Source of the DNA: Streptomyces sp. NBC_00306
GTDB taxonomy: Bacteria > Actinomycetota > Actinomycetes > Streptomycetales > Streptomycetaceae
Direction: 5' to 3'
NCBI RefSeq assembly: GCF_036169555.1
Contig: NZ_CP108032.1
Span: forward strand, 1,054,001-1,118,000
DNA: 64,000 nucleotides
How positions within the stretch are numbered: position 1 is the first letter of the stretch; each line of letters starts with the position of its first letter. A program made the position numbers and the translations under genes. Under the pieces are notes generated by a model. The model saw nothing but the letters and a program-made list of their open reading frames with translations. It was not told the DNA's origin and did not search any database. Shown here piece after piece: positions 49,786-58,586 of this stretch.

Positions 49786-49904
49786 GCCCGGCCGCTCGTG
49801 TCGCGGGGTGCGTCAACCGCCCTACCCAGCCGCTCCCGTGCAGGAGTTCGCAGCCGGACGCCTCCCTGGTGGCTCGCTTCCCGCGTCGGGACGCGGCCCC
49901 ACCA

Positions 49905-50753
49905 TCAACGGCGGAACCCGCCCTCCGAGTTGATCACCTCGCCGGTGATCCACTCCGCCTCGTCCGTCGCCAGCCACGCGATCAGCCGCGCCGGGTCGTC
50001 CGGCATGCCCCAGCGGCCCGCCGGGAACATTCCCGCGATCTCCTCGTACACCTCGCCGTCCAGGTAGTCCGTGTCCACCGGCCCCGGGTTGACGGTGTTC
50101 ACCGTCACCAGGAGATCCCCGAGGGACGTGGCGAGCGACCGGGTCGCCGATGTGAGTGCGCCCTTGGCCAGGGCGTACGCGATCTCCTGCGGCATCCCGC
50201 CGGCGATGTCCTGGCCCGACGTCATCATCACCACCCGGCCGCCGGGGGTGCGCTCCGACAGCGCGGCCCGCAGGCGGGAGTAAGCCTGGACCAGCAGGAT
50301 CACCGAGCGCGCGTCAACGGCCCAGTGCGCGTCGAGCATGCCCGCGTCGATCGCGTCGAGAGGACCGTCGCTCCCGCTGAGGGCATGATTGGCGACGAGG
50401 ATGTCGAGCCGGCCGAACGCTTCGGCGGCGGTGGCGACGAGTTCGGCCGGTGCGGCCGGGGCCGACAGATCACCGGGGCCGTGGAAGACGGCCGCGGCCG
50501 GATCGCCGAGTGCCTCGCGCACCCCCTCGGCCACCGCACGGGGCCCGTCGGGGTCCGCACCCCACGGCTGGGCCGCGTCGTGCGGGACATGGTGGTGGAG
50601 GTAGACACTCGCTCCGTACGCGGCGAGACGGCGAGCGACCGCGTAGCCGATTCCGCCGCGCCTGCTGGCACCGGTGACGAGGGCGGTACGGCCGCGCAGC
50701 GGCAGCGGATCACGCCGCAGGGACGCGGCATCGGGGTTCGGGATCTTCGGCAT
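49905..50753 (-). CDS. short-chain dehydrogenase/reductase (SDR)
   Basis: A 282-residue classical SDR-type oxidoreductase. The cofactor loop reads TGASRRGGIGYAVA (TGxxxGxG with an insertion) and the structural motif is NHALSG in place of NNAG. The catalytic serine lies in VVMMTSGQD, and the Y-x3-K pair is Y-ALA-K in IAYALAKGAL. The altered Asn motif and insertion place it in the divergent or 3-oxoacyl-reductase-like branch. NADPH use and substrate are unknown. The ATG at 50753 gives the expected length. Upstream is the rhodanese gene, on the same strand. Confidence 0.9.
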   Translation of the reverse strand: MPKIPNPDAASLRRDPLPLRGRTALVTGASRRGGIGYAVARRLAAYGASVYLHHHVPHDAAQPWGADPDGPRAVAEGVREALGDPAAAVFHGPGDLSAPAAPAELVATAAEAFGRLDILVANHALSGSDGPLDAIDAGMLDAHWAVDARSVILLVQAYSRLRAALSERTPGGRVVMMTSGQDIAGGMPQEIAYALAKGALTSATRSLATSLGDLLVTVNTVNPGPVDTDYLDGEVYEEIAGMFPAGRWGMPDDPARLIAWLATDEAEWITGEVINSEGGFRR

Positions 50754-50852
50754 GGCAGGTCATCCTGCTCGATCGCACCGCCCGTGTCACACCCCTGGCG
50801 ACCGGCGCGACCATGGCCCGAGCCCCCGCAACCTGCGTCCCCGGCCCCCGGT

Positions 50853-51365
50853 TCAGCAACCGCAGGCGTCCGCTCCGACAGGTGCGGTCAGCGGGTCGGC
50901 CTCGCGTTGCGCGCCGCCCTCCCACGTCTCGTACGCGAATCCCTCGCGCACCCAGTACTCGAAGCCGCCGAGCATCTCCTTGACCTGGTAGCCGAGTTCG
51001 GCCAGGGCGAGCGCGGCGCGGGCTCCGCCGTTGCAGCCGGGGCCCCAGCAGTAGGTGACCACCGGCACCGCCGGGTCGAGCAGGTGTCCGGCCTGCTCGG
51101 CGATCAGCGCGGTCGGCAGATGGACCGCTCCTGGGACGTGCCCCTGGTCCCATGACGGTGTGGACCGTGAGTCGAGGACGACGAATCCCGGGTCGCCGCC
51201 GGCAGCGAGCGCCGAGGCGACGTCGGAGACATCGGCGTGGAAGGCGAGAGAGGCACCGAAGTACGCGGCGGCAGCGGCAGGCGGCGCCGGCGGGACCCGG
51301 AGAACGGGATTCGCCAAGGCGGGGCCGGCAGGCGCGGAGTGCTCAATGAGCTGGGTCGTTGTCAT
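50853..51365 (-). CDS. rhodanese-like sulfurtransferase domain protein
   Basis: A 170-residue single rhodanese domain. VVLDSRSTPSWDQGHVPGAVHLP is the N-terminal CH2A-type motif, and the active-site loop is C111-N-G-G-A-R116 (CxxGxR), giving C111 as the persulfide-carrying cysteine, with C106 close by. A Pro/Ala-rich linker fills residues 12-35 and the protein ends in CGC. It may carry sulfur or detoxify cyanide. It is divergent from an Lrp gene across 95 bp and may be its target. The start is ATG 51365. Confidence 0.9.
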   Translation of the reverse strand: MTTTQLIEHSAPAGPALANPVLRVPPAPPAAAAAYFGASLAFHADVSDVASALAAGGDPGFVVLDSRSTPSWDQGHVPGAVHLPTALIAEQAGHLLDPAVPVVTYCWGPGCNGGARAALALAELGYQVKEMLGGFEYWVREGFAYETWEGGAQREADPLTAPVGADACGC

Positions 51366-51459
51366 GACCAAGAATCTACGAGCGGCCGGCCCGCGCCTGA
51401 AGGGAGATATCCCGGGGCTGCTCTTGATCGGCCGGGGATTCCCCTGTTATCTCTCGGGG

Positions 51460-51906
51460 ATGACCGCGTATTCACCGGACGCCACGGACTGGCGCATTCT
51501 GCAGGCCCTGCAGAGCGAGGGCAGGGCCAGCTTCGCCGAGCTCGCGCGCACCGTCTCGATGTCCGCGAGCGCCGTGACCGAGCGGGTGCGGCGGCTGGAG
51601 GAGGCAGGCGTCATCGCCGGCTACACCGCGGTGGTCGACCAGGAGCGGCTCGGGCTGCCGATTCTCGCCTTCGTGCGGCTGCGGTACCCGAACGGCAACT
51701 ACAAGCCCTTCCACGACCTGCTGGAGACGACACCCGAGATCCTCGAAGCGCACCATGTGACCGGCGACGACTGCTTCGTGCTGAAGGTCGCCGCCCGGTC
51801 CATGAGCCATCTCGAATCCGTCTCCGGGAAGATCGGCGCGCTGGGCTCGGTCACCACGAGCATCGTCTACTCGTCCCCGCTGCCGCGCCGGGCGATCAGC
51901 CGCTGA
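51460..51906 (+). CDS. Lrp/AsnC family transcriptional regulator
   Basis: A 148-residue regulator with winged HTH (TDWRILQALQSEGRASFAELARTVSMSASAVTERVRRLEEAGVI) and RAM domain (GNYKPFHDLLETTPEILEAHHVTGDDCFVLKV). It is the second Lrp-type protein of the window and pairs with the divergent rhodanese gene, just as the first pairs with the Cys/Met enzyme, so both may serve sulfur amino acid metabolism. The spacer has TTGATC and TGTTAT as weak -35/-10, with the -10 about ten bases before the ATG. Its last 11 bp overlap sbcC. Confidence 0.93.
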   Translation: MTAYSPDATDWRILQALQSEGRASFAELARTVSMSASAVTERVRRLEEAGVIAGYTAVVDQERLGLPILAFVRLRYPNGNYKPFHDLLETTPEILEAHHVTGDDCFVLKVAARSMSHLESVSGKIGALGSVTTSIVYSSPLPRRAISR

Positions 51907-54900
51907 GCGGGGCCGTCCGCAGCCGTACCACGGATCCGTTCCTCTCCTTGACCACTTCGAGCTGGGTGGGGATGCGTCGGCGCAGATCCGGGACATGGCT
52001 GACGATGCCGACGCTGCGGTCCCGCTCGCGCAGCGAATCGAGCACGTCGATGACCTCGTCGAGGGTCTGCTCGTCCAGACTGCCGAAGCCCTCGTCGATG
52101 AAGAGGGTGTCCAGCTGTACACCGCCCGCCTCGCCGGTGACCACGTCGGCGAGGCCGAGAGCGAGGGCGAGCGAGGCGAAGAACGTCTCGCCGCCGGACA
52201 GCGTCGCCGTGTCGCGTTCACTGCCCGTCCAGGCGTCGACCACATGGAGTCCGAGTCCCGAACGCCTGCCCCCGGCGCGGGCGTCGGAGTGCACCAGGGT
52301 GTAGCGGCCGGCGGACATGCGCTGGAGCCGCGCGGTGGCGGCAGCCGCGACCTGTTCGAGCCGGGCGGCGAGGACGTACGACTCCAGGCGCATCTTGCGC
52401 TCGTTGTCCGCGGAGGTGCCCGCCGTGAGTCCCGCGAGCCGCGCCACCCGGTCGTACTCCTCGCGCAGCGGGCCCAGGCGGAGCACCTCGGTGACGGCCT
52501 GGCGGGAGAGCCGTCCCAGTTCGGCGGTCCGGCCTCGGGCGGCCGCGAGCACGGATGTGGCATCGCGCAGGGCGCGTTCGGCCGTGTCGTGCGCGGCACG
52601 GGCTGACTCGGGGTCGGCGGGCGGTCGTCCGCCGGCATCGTGGGTCTCCGGCTCGGCGAGCCGGTCGGCGACCGCGGCGGCCTCTCTCTCCCCGTCGTCG
52701 ATACGGTGCTGGAGGTCGCGATGCTCCGCGTCGCTCAGCATCGCGTCGGCGGCGGCCCGGGGCGTGTCGAACCCCGCACGGAACGCGGCGTCGGCCAGCC
52801 GGTCGTCGGCGTCCTTCAGCCGCTGGGCCGTGAGGTCGACGGCACGGACGGCCTCGGCGGCCGCGGTGAGCAGGCGGACCCGCCGCTCCAGCAGTTCCGC
52901 GTGCGCGGCAACACTGGCCTCGCCACCTCGGGCGCGCGCCAACTCCCCTGCCAGCGCTGCCTGTTCGCGGTCGAGCGCCTCGCGGCCCGAGGTCCGTGCC
53001 GCAGCTCGGACGCCGGCCTCCTGCTGCGCCGCAAGACGCTCCTGGTGTTCCCGCTCGGCGTGGTCGAGCGCCTCCCGGGCAGCGTGCATCCCGGAGGCCA
53101 GGCGGCGGGCCTGCTGATACTCGTGGTCCAACTCTTCGACGAGGGTGCGCAGTTCGGAAACGTCGGGATCGACAGCGGCCGAACCGCCGTCAGTCGCCGC
53201 ACAGGCGGACGCCGTGTCCTCAGCCCCGCTCGTTCCCTCCCGGGCCGCTTCCCGCGCCGCGGCCAGCGACTCGCGCACCACCGCCAGTTCGCGCTTCGCG
53301 TCCGCCTTCGCCTCGTCCGCCCGGGTGCAGCCCTCGTACGCGGACTCCTCCGCCGAGCGGTCCACGTGCCCCTCGCCCGCGCGGGCCGGATCGGGATGGT
53401 CCGGCGATCCGCAGACGGCGCAGGGCTCGCCGGGCAGCAGTCCCGCGGCCAGTTCCGCCGCGATGCCCCGCAGCCGGCGTTCCTTGAGGTCGAGCCAGCG
53501 CTCCCGCGCGCTGTTGGCGCGCTCGTGTGCCGTTCGCAGGTGTTCCGCGGCGCCTTCGGCACGGGCGGCGAGCCGGTCCCGTTCCAGAGCGGCCTTCAGT
53601 CTGCGGCGGGCGGGGTCGAGCCGGCCCGCCAGGTGTTCGGCGGCCGTGGCGGCCTCCTGGGCGGCCGTGATCTGCTCCTGGTGACCGCGGCGCAGCGACT
53701 CCCAGCCGGCCAGCCACGCCGCCGCGTCCTGGAGGATGCCGTCGTCCGCCCGGGCCTGGCGGTCGAGGTCCGCCCGCTCTCGTACGATCTCCTCGCTGCG
53801 CCGCTCGGCCCTGCGGGCGGCGTCGAGGCCGCCGAGATCCTGGCGCAGTTTCCTTTCCAGCTCGGACAGTTGCTCCGCGCCGGCCTCGTGCAGCTCAGGA
53901 GGAAGCCCCGCCAGGGCGAGGTCGCATGCCTCGCTCGCGCTGTCGTGCTCGCGCTCGGCGTCCTCCCGCAACCGCAGTGCCGGTGCCACGCGTTCGGCCT
54001 TCCGACCCCGTTGCATACGGGTGTGCAGCGCCTCGCGCTCCGGTCGGCGTGCTTCCAGGGCCTCCTTGCGGCGCTGCGCGTCGTCGTACCGCTGCTGAAG
54101 CCGGTGCATTTCACGCTCGGCGTCCAGCGTGTGGCGCGCGGCGGCCTGCCGGCTCTCCGCGGCGGACAGCGCGCAGTCGGCGATGTCCTGGCGCTCCCTG
54201 GCCCCCGCGCGAGCGACCGCCGCCCAGGCGAGCACGGCACCGGCGAGGCCCGGGTCTCCCGGCTGCTGCTGCGGCAGCGGCCAGTCGCCCGCCGCGGCGC
54301 CTGCCTCCTGCTCCATCTTGTGGGCGATGGCGAGGAGTCGCTCGTCCCCGGCCTTCACCTGTTGTTCCGCGGCGCGGCGCTGTTCGGCGAGCCGTTCCTC
54401 GACGGCGGCGAAGCGGCGGGTGTCGAAGAGCCGGCCCAGCAGCTTGCCGCGGGCCTCGGCGTCCGCGCGCAGGAAGCGGGCGAAGTCGCCCTGCGGCAGC
54501 AGCACCACCTGGCAGAACTGGTCGCGGCTCATGCCGACGAGCTGGGTGAGCTCCTCGCCGATCTCCTGGTGGGACCGGCTCAGCGCCCGCCACTCGCCGC
54601 TCTGCGCGTCGTACTCGCGCAGCCAGCTCTGTGCGCGCTCGGTGGTGAACCCCTTCCCGTTCTTCTTCGGCCTGAGCTGGGCGGGGCGTCGGCGGATCTC
54701 CAACCGCCGCCCGCCGACGGTCAGTTCGAGCAGGACCTCGGTGAAGGTGCCGGCCACGGCGTGGTCGCTGCGCAGCGAGGCTCCCGGACTCTGCCGAGCC
54801 CCGGGCACCGCGCCGTACAGCGCGAAGCAGACGGCATCGAGCACGGAGGTCTTGCCCGCGCCGGTCGGCCCGTGGAGCAGGAAGATCCCGGCGGCGGACA

Positions 54901-54973
54901 GGGTGTCGAAGTCGACCTCCTGGTCGGCGCCGAAGGGGCCGAAGGCGGTGACGGTCAGCCGGTGCAGCCTCAC
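51896..54973 (-). CDS. sbcC: nuclease subunit SbcC (Rad50-like ATPase)
   Basis: A 1025-residue SMC-type ATPase that, with SbcD, opens hairpin and protein-blocked DNA ends in double-strand-break repair. Walker A is GPTGAGKT (35-42). Long coiled coils flank the zinc hook C-AV-C (EPCAVCGSPDHP, mid-protein). The ABC signature is TLSGGETF and Walker B is DTLFIDEGFGSLDE near the C-terminus. The GTG at 54973 overlaps the sbcD stop as GTGA, so the two subunits are translated together. Confidence 0.96.
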   Translation of the reverse strand: MRLHRLTVTAFGPFGADQEVDFDTLSAAGIFLLHGPTGAGKTSVLDAVCFALYGAVPGARQSPGASLRSDHAVAGTFTEVLLELTVGGRRLEIRRRPAQLRPKKNGKGFTTERAQSWLREYDAQSGEWRALSRSHQEIGEELTQLVGMSRDQFCQVVLLPQGDFARFLRADAEARGKLLGRLFDTRRFAAVEERLAEQRRAAEQQVKAGDERLLAIAHKMEQEAGAAAGDWPLPQQQPGDPGLAGAVLAWAAVARAGARERQDIADCALSAAESRQAAARHTLDAEREMHRLQQRYDDAQRRKEALEARRPEREALHTRMQRGRKAERVAPALRLREDAEREHDSASEACDLALAGLPPELHEAGAEQLSELERKLRQDLGGLDAARRAERRSEEIVRERADLDRQARADDGILQDAAAWLAGWESLRRGHQEQITAAQEAATAAEHLAGRLDPARRRLKAALERDRLAARAEGAAEHLRTAHERANSARERWLDLKERRLRGIAAELAAGLLPGEPCAVCGSPDHPDPARAGEGHVDRSAEESAYEGCTRADEAKADAKRELAVVRESLAAAREAAREGTSGAEDTASACAATDGGSAAVDPDVSELRTLVEELDHEYQQARRLASGMHAAREALDHAEREHQERLAAQQEAGVRAAARTSGREALDREQAALAGELARARGGEASVAAHAELLERRVRLLTAAAEAVRAVDLTAQRLKDADDRLADAAFRAGFDTPRAAADAMLSDAEHRDLQHRIDDGEREAAAVADRLAEPETHDAGGRPPADPESARAAHDTAERALRDATSVLAAARGRTAELGRLSRQAVTEVLRLGPLREEYDRVARLAGLTAGTSADNERKMRLESYVLAARLEQVAAAATARLQRMSAGRYTLVHSDARAGGRRSGLGLHVVDAWTGSERDTATLSGGETFFASLALALGLADVVTGEAGGVQLDTLFIDEGFGSLDEQTLDEVIDVLDSLRERDRSVGIVSHVPDLRRRIPTQLEVVKERNGSVVRLRTAPLSG

Positions 54974-56133
54974 CCGGCCACCTCGCGCACGCTGATCTCC
55001 ACACGGACGTCGTCGAACGCTCCGCGCAGCACCGTGCGCTCGCGCTCGTCGGGCCCGCTGCCCCGGACATGAGCCACGAAGTCCTCCGCGATCTCCTGGT
55101 CGCTGCGTCCCTTCAGCCGCTCGGCGTACGAGGCGACGGTGTCCTCCTCGGCGCGCTCGGGTTCGAAGACGAGGCTCAACGCGTACGGGAAACGCTCGGC
55201 GAGGCGTGCCATCGGGTCGGCGGGGCGCACCGGGTCGGTGAGCGTGGCCTCGACGAAGGACTGCTCGTGGCCGGCGAGCGCCGGGTCGTCGAGCAGGTCG
55301 TCCAGCCGTCCGCGCAACCGCGCGAGGGGCCGCGGGACGGGGCAGTCGACGCGCTCGGCGTCGATCTCACCGGCAGCGCCGAGGTCGACGAGCCACATGG
55401 TCTTGCGGTGGGACGCTTCGGAGAAGGAATAGGCGAGCGGCGAACCGGAGTAGCGCACGCGCTCGGTGATGGTCTGGGCGCCGTGCAGATGCCCGAGCGC
55501 GGCATAGTCGACACCGTCGAACACCCCGGCCGGCACCGCCGCGACCCCGCCGACGGTGATGTCCCGTTCGCTGTCGCTCTCCTGGCCGCCGGCGACGAAC
55601 GCGTGCGCCAGCACCAGCGAGCGCGTACCGGCCGGACGGGTCGCGAGGTCGGCCCTGACCCGGTCCATCGCCGCACCGACGACGGCCTCGTGGTGCGTCT
55701 TGTCGGTCTTGAACTCGTCCTTCACCAGGGCCGGTTCCAGATACGGCAGGCCGTAGCAGGCGACCTCGCCATGGTCGTCGGCGAGGACCACGGGGGTGTC
55801 GCAGCCCGCCGGGTCGGTACGCAGATGTATCCCGGCCCGCTCGATGAGCCCGGCCCCCACCCCGAGACGGCGGGCGGAGTCATGGTTCCCGGAGATCATG
55901 ACGGTCGGCACGCCGACGGCCGCCAGCCGGTGCAGCGCGTCGTCGAACAGCTCGACGGCGGTGAGCGGCGGCACTGCCCGGTCGTACACGTCTCCCGCCA
56001 CCAGCACCGCGTCCACGTCGCGTTCGCGAACCGTCGCCACCAGGTGGTCGAGGAACGCGGCCTGGGCGTCGAGCATGCTCACCCGGTGGAGCGAGCGCCC
56101 CAGGTGCCAGTCCGACGTATGCAGGAATCTCAT
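54970..56133 (-). CDS. sbcD: exonuclease subunit SbcD (Mre11-like)
   Basis: A 387-residue calcineurin-like metallophosphoesterase, the nuclease partner of SbcC. The di-metal motifs are D8-W-H10 (TSDWHLG), GDVYD (48 region) and GNHD (82-85), with later histidines in YAALGHLHG. The C-terminal capping domain follows, ending with the SbcC-binding region. The start is ATG 56133. It is coupled to sbcC by a 4-bp overlap. Confidence 0.95.
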   Translation of the reverse strand: MRFLHTSDWHLGRSLHRVSMLDAQAAFLDHLVATVRERDVDAVLVAGDVYDRAVPPLTAVELFDDALHRLAAVGVPTVMISGNHDSARRLGVGAGLIERAGIHLRTDPAGCDTPVVLADDHGEVACYGLPYLEPALVKDEFKTDKTHHEAVVGAAMDRVRADLATRPAGTRSLVLAHAFVAGGQESDSERDITVGGVAAVPAGVFDGVDYAALGHLHGAQTITERVRYSGSPLAYSFSEASHRKTMWLVDLGAAGEIDAERVDCPVPRPLARLRGRLDDLLDDPALAGHEQSFVEATLTDPVRPADPMARLAERFPYALSLVFEPERAEEDTVASYAERLKGRSDQEIAEDFVAHVRGSGPDERERTVLRGAFDDVRVEISVREVAG

Positions 56134-56175
56134 GATCCCCGAGAGTAACGGTGCGGTCGGACATCACGTGCGGAA

Positions 56176-56802
56176 TCAGGCGTCCCCATACGCCTCACCG
56201 CCCAACTCCAGCACCGCAGTTCCCGCAGTGGCGTCCGCGAGCCAGCCGCGGAACGCCTCGACGTCGGCGTCGGGCAGACCGATCTCGAAGGCAACGGCCT
56301 CCGCGTACCGCACCTCGCGCACATCACGTCCGGTGGCCCGCAGATCGTTCTCGAGCTTTCCCGCGCGCTGGTGGTCGACGGTGACGGTGGCGAGCCGGAA
56401 GCGCCGGCGGGCGAGAGTCCCGAGCGTGTCGAGCGCTTCGCCGACCGCTCCCCCGTACGCCCGGATCAGCCCGCCGGCGCCGAGCTTCACACCGCCGTAG
56501 TACCGCGTGACGACAGCGACGACATAGCGGACATCACGCCGCATCAGCATCTGGAGCATGGGGACACCGGCCGTACCGCCGGGTTCGCCGTCGTCACTCG
56601 CCTTCTGGACGGCGGCGTCGGCCCCGATGACATACGCGAAGCAGTTGTGCGAGGCGGCCGGGTGCTCCCTGCGGACCCGGGCGACGAAGGCCTGTGCCTC
56701 CTCCTCGGTCGCCGCGGGTGCGAGCGCGCAGATGAAGCGCGATCGGTTGATCTCTGTCTCGTGCACACCCTCACGGGCGACCGTCCGGTACTGCTCCTGC
56801 AT
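56176..56802 (-). CDS. YigZ/IMPACT family protein (UPF0029)
   Basis: A 208-residue member of the YigZ/IMPACT family. The UPF0029 signature DDGEPGGTAGVPML and the following LMRRDVRYVVAVVTRYYGGVKLGAGGLIRAYGG segment are complete, and the C-terminal DUF1949-like ferredoxin domain is present. Bacterial homologues may bind ribosomes or tRNA or act as proline-dipeptidase-like proteins, but the role is not settled. It is 42 bp downstream of the next gene on the other strand and follows nothing in an operon. Confidence 0.9.
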   Translation of the reverse strand: MQEQYRTVAREGVHETEINRSRFICALAPAATEEEAQAFVARVRREHPAASHNCFAYVIGADAAVQKASDDGEPGGTAGVPMLQMLMRRDVRYVVAVVTRYYGGVKLGAGGLIRAYGGAVGEALDTLGTLARRRFRLATVTVDHQRAGKLENDLRATGRDVREVRYAEAVAFEIGLPDADVEAFRGWLADATAGTAVLELGGEAYGDA

Positions 56803-56864
56803 CCGGCCACCCTATGCGGCGCCCGGAGGGGAATGCTCCGCGAGGCTCCCGGGTTGTCGGTCTC

Positions 56865-57272
56865 ATGGACGCAGACACAGAGACGATCCGCAGGATTCTC
56901 ACCTCGACGGGCGACACGTGGGCGGTGGTGGGCCTGTCCAACAACACGTCCCGGGCGGCGTACGGCGTCGCCGACGTCCTCCAGCGCTTCGGCAAGCGCA
57001 TCGTGCCGGTCCACCCCAAGGCCGAGACGGTCCACGGCGAACTGGGCTACGCCTCACTCGCCGACATCCCCTTCGAGGTCGACGTGGTCGACGTCTTCGT
57101 CAACTCGGACCTGGCGGGCGCGGTGGCGGACGAGGCCGTCGCGGCCGGCGCGAAGGCGGTCTGGTTCCAGCTGGGCGTGATCGACCCCGAGGCGAACGAG
57201 CGCACGCGCGCGGCGGGCCTGGACATGGTGATGGACCGCTGCCCGGCGATCGAGATCCCGCGGCTGGGGTGA
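56865..57272 (+). CDS. CoA-binding (YccU-like) protein
   Basis: A 135-residue Rossmann-fold CoA-binding domain protein. The nucleotide loop is VVGLSNNTSRAAYGVADVLQ, and the HPKAETVHGELGYASLADIPFEVDVVDVFVN segment is typical. It lacks the catalytic and grasp domains of succinyl-CoA synthetase, so it is probably a regulatory or scavenging binder. I chose ATG 56865, since an earlier in-frame start lies inside the divergent spacer. It converges on the YbaK-type gene. Confidence 0.88.
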   Translation: MDADTETIRRILTSTGDTWAVVGLSNNTSRAAYGVADVLQRFGKRIVPVHPKAETVHGELGYASLADIPFEVDVVDVFVNSDLAGAVADEAVAAGAKAVWFQLGVIDPEANERTRAAGLDMVMDRCPAIEIPRLG

Positions 57273-57299
57273 GCGGGGCGGGCCGGGGCGTTGCCGATA

Positions 57300-57338
57300 C
57301 CGGGTTGCGGGAGCCGGAAGCTCAGGTCCCCAACCCGG
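57300..57338. terminator. hairpin between converging genes
   Basis: CCGGGTTG and CAACCCGG form an 8-bp stem with a 23-nt loop. The second arm reaches into the last codons of the YbaK-type gene that ends at 57322. It could stop transcription from both sides. Confidence 0.45.
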
Positions 57339-57876
57339 CAAGAACAACCGCCCCCGCCAACCCCGCGAACGCCTTCCCCGGCACGATCAGCTTCCCGCGC
57401 CTGCGCCCGCTGCCGATCAGCACCCACGGGATGTCGACGACCGCCGCGTCCACCAGCAGGGGCCAGCTCGCCGGGAGTCCGATCGGGGTGATGCCGCCGT
57501 ACTCCATGCCCGTCTCACCCGTCGCGGTGTCCATCGACGCGAACGACGCCTTGCGCGCGCCCAGTTGCTTGCGGACGACCCCGTTCACATCGACCCTCGT
57601 GCTCGACAGCACGACGCACGCCGCCAGTGTCGACTCGCCGCCCCGTTTGCCCGCGACGACCACACAGTTCGCCGACTGTTCCAGCAGCTCGCGTCCGTAG
57701 TGCTCCACGAACACCGCCGTGTCCGCGATCTCCGGGTCCGTGTCCACATAGATCAGCTGGTCCGCCGGGACATCGCCCTGCCAGCCGCGTACGGCGTCGG
57801 CGACCGGGGCGGTCAGGATGTCGAGGCAGTCGGGTGCGGGGCGGGCGTCGGGGAAGTTTCCGATGGGGGCGCGCAT
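57322..57876 (-). CDS. YbaK/ProX-type aminoacyl-tRNA deacylase domain protein
   Basis: A 184-residue YbaK/ProX-associated domain, the second in this window. The conserved lysine lies in CVVVAGKRGGE, the strand DVNGVVRKQLGARKASFA precedes the catalytic loop, and the C-terminal EYGGITPIGLP motif is typical of prolyl-tRNA editing proteins. Unlike the 3553-4041 protein, it retains the GGITP loop. It probably deacylates misacylated tRNAs. It stands alone, convergent with the CoA-binding protein gene and 45 bp downstream of the regulator gene at 57921. Confidence 0.88.
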   Translation of the reverse strand: MRAPIGNFPDARPAPDCLDILTAPVADAVRGWQGDVPADQLIYVDTDPEIADTAVFVEHYGRELLEQSANCVVVAGKRGGESTLAACVVLSSTRVDVNGVVRKQLGARKASFASMDTATGETGMEYGGITPIGLPASWPLLVDAAVVDIPWVLIGSGRRRGKLIVPGKAFAGLAGAVVLAGLGT

Positions 57877-57920
57877 GGGCGGAAAAATAGCAGCGGTCCG
57901 TGGCGGGCCGGCCGGGCGTC

Positions 57921-58493
57921 TCAGCGGACGGGCGGGATGGAGACGGCCATGGTCATCACGACCTTCTCGGCGCCGTCGTTCCGGTACCCGTGGGGGACGT
58001 TCGCCTCGAACGTGGCGGAGGAGCCGGCGGGCACCGCGTGCGGGGCGCCGTCGACCAGCAGGGTGAGGTCGCCCGCGGTGACGTGGAGGAGTTCGATCGT
58101 CCCGTCCGGGTGCGCGTCGGACTCGCTGCGGTCACCGGGCATCAGCTCCCAGGCCCACAGCTCCAGGGGTCCGCGCTTCTCGGTACCGACCAGCAGGGTG
58201 GTGAAGCTTCCGGTGGAGGTCGACCACATCCGTACGGCCTGGTCCGGCGGGACGACGCGGACCTGCGGCCCCTGCTCGTAGTCGAGGAGCGTGGTGATGC
58301 TGACGCCGAGCGCGTCGGCGAGCTTCACCGTGGTCCCGACGCTCGGGTTGGTGCGTGCCTGCTCGATCTGGATGATCATGCCGCGGCTGACTCCCGCGCG
58401 GGCGGCGAGAGCGTCGAGCGTGAGGCCCCGCTCGCCGCGCCAGCGTTTGAGGTTGCGGGCGAGCGACTGCGTGAGCTGGTCGAGATCCGACAC
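57921..58493 (-). CDS. XRE-family regulator with cupin domain
   Basis: A 190-residue regulator with an N-terminal helix-turn-helix (LARNLKRWRGERGLTLDALAARAGVSRGMIIQIEQARTNPSVGTTVKLADALGV, to about residue 60) and a C-terminal cupin (HPDGTIELLHVTAGDLTLLVDGAPHAVPAGSSATFEANVPHGYRN). Such proteins often control efflux or amino-sugar genes nearby; the divergent EamA transporter is the likely target. GTG 58493 gives the best fit. Homologues are annotated as HipB-like or PuuR-like, which this could also be. Confidence 0.92.
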   Translation of the reverse strand: MSDLDQLTQSLARNLKRWRGERGLTLDALAARAGVSRGMIIQIEQARTNPSVGTTVKLADALGVSITTLLDYEQGPQVRVVPPDQAVRMWSTSTGSFTTLLVGTEKRGPLELWAWELMPGDRSESDAHPDGTIELLHVTAGDLTLLVDGAPHAVPAGSSATFEANVPHGYRNDGAEKVVMTMAVSIPPVR

Positions 58494-58532
58494 GTTCCGT
58501 CCATTATTCTGGATGACATAGTTCAATATCTT

Positions 58533-58549
58533 GCACTACCGTGTGGTGC
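58533..58549. promoter_or_regulatory. palindrome between the XRE-cupin and EamA genes
   Basis: GCACTACCGTGTGGTGC is an imperfect 17-bp palindrome (GCAC-n-AC ... GT-n-GTGC). It sits 40 bp from the regulator start and 38 bp from the transporter start, where an operator would be expected. Confidence 0.5.
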
Positions 58550-58586
58550 ACCCAAACGTTCACTGCACTGTACTGCGAGGCCCCCC

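Noticed and set aside
49191..49904. Coding sequence in the 105-nt repeat tract
   Set aside because: Open frames exist on both strands, but unit lengths of 105, 78, 105 and 102 carry no family signature, and none has a ribosome site at a sensible start.
52640..55072. Long plus-strand open frame of 810 codons
   Set aside because: It is antisense to sbcC, whose ATPase and zinc-hook motifs are clear; the opposite frame has no motif.
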